Source: an uncultured Ruminiclostridium sp. (lineage in GTDB: Bacteria; Bacillota; Clostridia; Oscillospirales; Ruminococcaceae). From it: a stretch of DNA of 64,000 nucleotides. The notes beneath the pieces were generated by a model. It made no database searches and had not been told where the DNA came from. It saw only the letters and a program-made list of their open reading frames with translations. Shown in pieces: positions 60,342 through 64,000 of the stretch; the first letter of the stretch is position 1; every line of letters starts with the position of its first letter. A program made the position numbers and the translations under genes. Location of the stretch: contig CALXIO010000008.1 in the NCBI GenBank assembly GCA_944388385.1, positions 18,890 through 82,889 on the forward strand, given 5' to 3'.

Positions 60342-61193
60342 TTATACTATCATAGTTCCGGCACCCTCATTGGTAAGAAGCTCAATTAAAATTGAGTGAG
60401 GAATTCTGCCGTCAATTATATTCGCCTTTTTAACACCGCGACGCACCGCCTCAACACAGCAGTCTATTTTCGGTATCATACCGCCGGAAACTATTCCCTG
60501 CTTTTTAAGATAGGGTACTTCGCTTACTCCTACTGTGTGGATAAGTGTGGTATCATCGTCCTTATCCTCAAGGAGTCCCTTTATATCTGTAAGAAGAATA
60601 AGGTTTTCCGCCTTCATTTCTGCGGCTATACGGGCTGCGGCTGTATCTGCGTTGATATTGTATACAGTTCCGTCCTTGCCTGCGGCTACTGTGGATATAA
60701 CCGGTATATAGCCCATATTTAAAACATCGTTTATAATCTTTACATTAACCTTTGTGATCTCACCCACAAGGCCAAGCTCAGGGTCAAGCTGTTCAGCCTC
60801 GATCATGTGGTCATCAAGTCCGCAAAGTCCGATAGCCTCGCCCTTATGGGTATGTAAAAGGGCAACCAAGTCCTTGTTTACCTTACCGCAAAGCACCATC
60901 TGAACTATATCAATGGTTTCCTGGTCGGTATAGCGAAGGCCGTTTACAAACTTACTTTCCTTGCCGGTTTTTTCAAGCATGGCATTTATTTCAGGACCGC
61001 CGCCGTGTACAAGAACTATTCTTATACCGCAAAGGGAAAGTAAAACTATATCAGACATAACCGCCTGCTTTAATCTTTCGTTGGTCATGGCATTTCCGCC
61101 GTACTTTACAACTACTGTTTTGTTTGCATATTCCTGAATATAGGGCAAGGCATCACTTAAAATACTTGCCCTGTGTTCGTTATCAATAATCAT
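60342..61193 (-). CDS. argB: Acetylglutamate kinase
   Basis: The protein has 283 residues. VVKYGGNAMTNE, VLVHGGGPEINAML, NINADTAAARIAAEM and GGMIPKIDCCVEAVRRGV are intact. It phosphorylates N-acetylglutamate and is probably the arginine-inhibited step, as in other hexameric forms, although the N-terminal helix here is short. Confidence 0.96.
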   Translation of the reverse strand: MIIDNEHRASILSDALPYIQEYANKTVVVKYGGNAMTNERLKQAVMSDIVLLSLCGIRIVLVHGGGPEINAMLEKTGKESKFVNGLRYTDQETIDIVQMVLCGKVNKDLVALLHTHKGEAIGLCGLDDHMIEAEQLDPELGLVGEITKVNVKIINDVLNMGYIPVISTVAAGKDGTVYNINADTAAARIAAEMKAENLILLTDIKGLLEDKDDDTTLIHTVGVSEVPYLKKQGIVSGGMIPKIDCCVEAVRRGVKKANIIDGRIPHSILIELLTNEGAGTMIV

Positions 61194-61204
61194 ATAAACT
61201 CTCC

Positions 61205-62437
61205 TTAGCTTCTGTATTCCGCATTTATCTTTACATATTCATAAGTAAGGTCACAGCCCCAGGCTATTGCATTGTCATTACCGCTGTGAAGGTCGATTAT
61301 TATCTTAATTTCATCCTCGGAAAGCACCTTAAACGCCTCATCCTCGGAAAATTCCACACCGGCACCCTTTTCGCAAACCTTTACGCTGCCTGCCCTTGAG
61401 GATAAAATAACCTCAACACCGTTTATGTCAAAATCCCCCTCTGCATAACCGATAGCACAGAGAATTCTGCCCCAGTTAGCGTCAGCCGCAAACATTGCCG
61501 CCTTTAAAAGACTGCTGTTTATAACAGATAAGGCAACACTCTTTGCTACCTTTTCGGTGGGTGCATTGTTTACAACACATTCAAGTAATTTTGTAGCGCC
61601 CTCGCCGTCCCTTGCGGTTTCTCTTGCAAGATTCATCATAACCGCATAAAGACCGTTTACAAAGGTAAGGTAATGTTCATCTTCGCAGGTAATAGGATCA
61701 TTTCCCGCAAGACCGGATGCCATTATACATACCATATCATTTGTGGAGGTATCACCGTCAACGCTTACCATGTTATAGGTCTTGGCGGTAACTGTTCGCA
61801 GAGCCTTTTCAAGCATGGCGCTGTTTATATCTGCATCGGTGGTGATAAAAGCAAGCATGGTGGCCATGTTGGGATTTATCATACCGCTTCCCTTACTGAT
61901 ACCGCCTATATGACAAACCTTTCCGTCAAGCTCAAAGCTTATAGCAAGCTCCTTCTTTCTTGTGTCGGTGGTCATAATAGCTTCACAGGCTAAGGTACTG
62001 CTCTTGCTGTCAAGGGAAGAAATAAGAGCAGATATGTTATTCTTAACCGGGTCAATGGACAGCTTCTGTCCTATTACACCGGTGGATGCAACTATAATAT
62101 CATTTTCGGAAAGCTTTAAGCCCTCAGCACAAAGCCTGCACATTTCTGTTGCAATCTCAATGCCGTTATCATTACAGGTGTTTGCATTTCCGCTGTTTAC
62201 TATTACCGCCTGGGCATAGCCGTCGGCTAAATGCTCCTTTGTTACTGTAATGGGAGCGCCCTTTACCTTATTCTGAGTATAAAGTGCCGCCGCTGTGCAT
62301 TTCTTCTCACAGGCAATTACAGCAAGATCTCTTTTCTTGTTTCCCGGCTTTATCTCGGCATTAACACCACCGGCAACAAAGCCCTTGGCCGCACATACGC
62401 CGCCCTGGCAAAGGGGGTAATTTTCAAATTCGATCAT
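61205..62437 (-). CDS. argJ: Bifunctional ornithine acetyltransferase / N-acetylglutamate synthase
   Basis: The product has 410 residues. The self-cleavage site lies in KGSGMINPNMATMLAF (between Ala and Thr). CTAAALYTQNKVKGAP, NSGNANTC and STGVIGQ form the substrate pocket. It recycles the acetyl group from acetylornithine to glutamate, and some forms also use acetyl-CoA. Confidence 0.97.
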   Translation of the reverse strand: MIEFENYPLCQGGVCAAKGFVAGGVNAEIKPGNKKRDLAVIACEKKCTAAALYTQNKVKGAPITVTKEHLADGYAQAVIVNSGNANTCNDNGIEIATEMCRLCAEGLKLSENDIIVASTGVIGQKLSIDPVKNNISALISSLDSKSSTLACEAIMTTDTRKKELAISFELDGKVCHIGGISKGSGMINPNMATMLAFITTDADINSAMLEKALRTVTAKTYNMVSVDGDTSTNDMVCIMASGLAGNDPITCEDEHYLTFVNGLYAVMMNLARETARDGEGATKLLECVVNNAPTEKVAKSVALSVINSSLLKAAMFAADANWGRILCAIGYAEGDFDINGVEVILSSRAGSVKVCEKGAGVEFSEDEAFKVLSEDEIKIIIDLHSGNDNAIAWGCDLTYEYVKINAEYRS

Positions 62438-62449
62438 CTTTTGTTCTCC

Positions 62450-63397
62450 TTATACAAGTCCTGTGGTTTCATCTATGCCCATCATTATATTAAGGCATTG
62501 TACTGCGGCACCGCTGGCGCCCTTGCCTAAGTTGTCAAGTCTTGAGCAAAGAACTACCCTTTCATCATTACCGCATACGAATATTTCCATGTTGTTTTTA
62601 CAGCTTAAAGTGTTGCCTGCTAAAAATCCGTCTGCAAGAACACCCTCGCCCATTATCGGCATAACCTTAACTAACTTTGCATCTGCATAATGTTCACATA
62701 ATGCACCGTGTATGTCCGAAAGGCTGTATTTTTTATCAAGAAGTCTTGTGATAATGGGTACTGTTACCACCATACCGCTGAAAAAGTCGCAGATAAGGGG
62801 GTTAAATACCGGCTTATAGTCAAGACCGCATATCTTCATCATTTCCGGAAGGTGCTTATGCTCCTGGGGTAAGGCATACTGACGGGGGCTGAAATATTCC
62901 TGTGGCTTATCCTCGGATTCATATACCGCTATGGCCTTTTTTCCTGCACCGGAATAACCGGATATTGCATGGGCTACCACCGGATAATCAGCAGGGATAA
63001 TTCCCTTTGATACAAGGGGATACACAAGAGAAGCAAATCCGCTGGCATAACAGCCCGGTACTGCTACTCTGTTTGATGTGCGTATCTTTTCTCTGTGTGC
63101 CGCTGATAACTCAGGAAAGCCGTAAGCCCAGTCATCAAGGGTGCGGTGGGCTGTGGAGGCATCTATAATTCTTACCCTGTCATTTTCCACAAGGGAAACT
63201 GCCTCTCTTGCGGCGGCATCCGGCAGACAAAGGAAGGTAAAATCAGAATTGTTTATAAACCTTCTTCGCTCCTCGGTGTCCTTACGCTTATCCTCGGATA
63301 TTTTCATTATTTCCACATCGGTGCGGCCCTCAAATCTTTCAAGTATCTTAAGACCTGTGGTGCCCTCCTGACCGTCAATAAAAATCTTTACGCTCAT
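62450..63397 (-). CDS. argC: N-acetyl-gamma-glutamyl-phosphate reductase
   Basis: The protein has 315 residues, the shorter type-2 form (KIFIDGQEGTTGLKILERF start). The catalytic Cys lies in VAVPGCYASGF, and HKHLPEM and HAISGYSGAGK are present. It reduces the acyl phosphate to the semialdehyde with NADPH. Confidence 0.95.
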   Translation of the reverse strand: MSVKIFIDGQEGTTGLKILERFEGRTDVEIMKISEDKRKDTEERRRFINNSDFTFLCLPDAAAREAVSLVENDRVRIIDASTAHRTLDDWAYGFPELSAAHREKIRTSNRVAVPGCYASGFASLVYPLVSKGIIPADYPVVAHAISGYSGAGKKAIAVYESEDKPQEYFSPRQYALPQEHKHLPEMMKICGLDYKPVFNPLICDFFSGMVVTVPIITRLLDKKYSLSDIHGALCEHYADAKLVKVMPIMGEGVLADGFLAGNTLSCKNNMEIFVCGNDERVVLCSRLDNLGKGASGAAVQCLNIMMGIDETTGLV

Positions 63398-63406
63398 AAT
63401 ATCTCC

Positions 63407-63826
63407 TTAATCTGCGGTGATAAATTTAGTCATGCCGCAGCCTCTTTCTTCATTGGGTCGTCTCATAAAGCCTAACTTTTCATAAAAGGGCTCCTTGTCC
63501 TTTGCGGACATGAGATTTACCATTATTGTTTCTCCCGGCTCTACCGTTTCAAGTGCCTTTTCTATAAGGCGGTTAAGCATACCGCTTCCTACTCCGCACC
63601 TTTGATATTCCGGTCTTACTATCACATCGGAAATAAAAAACTGATAACCGCCGTCACCTACTATTCTGGCTGAGCCTATCTCCTTTTCACCGTCAAGGGC
63701 GGTTATGGCAAAGCGGGAATTGTTCCTTGCACATTCAAGCTGTCTTGGGGATAACTCATACCAGCCTACGCTTCTGCGAAAGGAATTTATATCACTGGGC
63801 AGGCGAAATTCATAGGTTATATTCAA
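63407..63826 (-). CDS. GNAT-family N-acetyltransferase between argH and argC
   Basis: The 139-residue protein starts at TTG 63826, sharing bases with the argH stop TGA (63825-63823), so it is translationally coupled. The GNAT acetyl-CoA loop VRPEYQRCGVGSGMLNRLIE and the C-terminal FYEKLGFMRRP are clear. Its position in the arginine operon makes an N-acetylglutamate synthase-like or arginine-related function possible, but the sequence looks like generic small GNATs, so the substrate is unknown. Confidence 0.82.
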   Translation of the reverse strand: MNITYEFRLPSDINSFRRSVGWYELSPRQLECARNNSRFAITALDGEKEIGSARIVGDGGYQFFISDVIVRPEYQRCGVGSGMLNRLIEKALETVEPGETIMVNLMSAKDKEPFYEKLGFMRRPNEERGCGMTKFITAD

Positions 63827-64000
63827 AAGTTAATACCATCCAATCTCTCTTCAAGCTCTTCTATCTGTTCTCTTACTGCATTTGGAGCAGGGCCACCCTT
63901 AACCCCTCTTTGCATTACGCAGGTGTCAAGGCTTATGGCATCATATACATCATTATCAAAGCTGTCGCAAAGCTTCTTATATTCTTCAAGGGGTAACTGC
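63823..64000 (-). CDS. argH: Argininosuccinate lyase, C-terminal part (partial)
   Basis: The frame enters from the right edge and ends at TGA 63825-63823, giving about 58 residues. QLPLEEYKKLCDSF, DVYDAISLDTCV and GGPAPNAVREQI match the C-terminal domain of ArgH, which makes arginine and fumarate. The rest of the gene, and the operon promoter, lie outside the window. Confidence 0.9.
   Translation of the reverse strand, partial: QLPLEEYKKLCDSFDNDVYDAISLDTCVMQRGVKGGPAPNAVREQIEELEERLDGINF

Overview
The window reads like a Gram-positive, endospore-lineage, strictly anaerobic gut Clostridium relative, most likely Oscillospirales/Ruminococcaceae. The reasons are a Spo0A gene, PolC-type DNA polymerase III, a short-form HisG with HisZ, rubrerythrin, several plant-cell-wall glycoside hydrolases (GH5, GH35, GH51) and a choloylglycine-hydrolase family enzyme. 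Promoters are classic sigma-A type, almost all with 17-bp spacers, and terminators are tidy hairpins. The species cannot be fixed from the sequence alone. No CRISPR array, prophage, insertion sequence, rRNA or T-box was seen.

Layout. 1-2.4 kb: a gene tail, tRNA-Pro(CGG), a small P-loop kinase and a sodium:solute symporter gene broken by an in-frame TGA. 2.4-7.4 kb: a membrane-anchored lipase-like hydrolase, then on the minus strand a DUF5104-like gene and a GH51 arabinofuranosidase gene (one nonsense codon plus one frameshift) followed by a DMT transporter. 7.5-11.2 kb: a heavy-metal efflux module in which a stand-alone HMA metal-binding protein and a P1B ATPase diverge from an ArsR/CadC sensor that is co-transcribed with an AraC regulator. 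11.2-13.5 kb: peroxiredoxin, choloylglycine-hydrolase family enzyme and rubrerythrin. 13.5-19.6 kb: GH35, a broken GH5, their likely AraC regulator, a secreted metallo-beta-lactamase-fold protein and a cysteine-rich DUF5714-like protein. 19.9-22.3 kb: a complete polar amino-acid ABC transporter. 22.3-31.5 kb: a compact histidine operon hisZGDCBH-(zinc ribbon)-hisAFIE that ends with a GH5 cellulase lipoprotein gene. 31.6-44.1 kb: a long hom-pyrH-frr-uppS-cdsA-dxr-rseP-ispG-polC transcription unit. 44.1-45.4 kb: spo0A behind a long upstream region with two Spo0A boxes. 45.4-49.7 kb: two divergent LacI-type regulators, tatD and a CorC-like CBS protein. 49.7-57 kb: an SGNH hydrolase/DUF4358 cassette and a tmk-DUF2156-DJ-1-fthC-mltG-U32 operon. 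57-64 kb: the arginine operon argH-GNAT-argC-argJ-argB-argD-argF ending in a CDF cation transporter; argH runs off the window.

How it fits together. Most of the window is biosynthesis and housekeeping (His, Arg, isoprenoid/undecaprenyl, phospholipid, replication). Accessory functions are plant-polysaccharide use, metal and oxygen defence, and bile- or amide-related chemistry. I found no clear new defence or mobile system. The points most worth a second look are the damaged genes confined to the first 16.5 kb, Spo0A boxes and an atypical receiver in Spo0A, a tandem OB-fold duplication in PolC, a zinc-ribbon protein and a cellulase inside the histidine operon, and a split metal-ATPase module with an operator over its start site.
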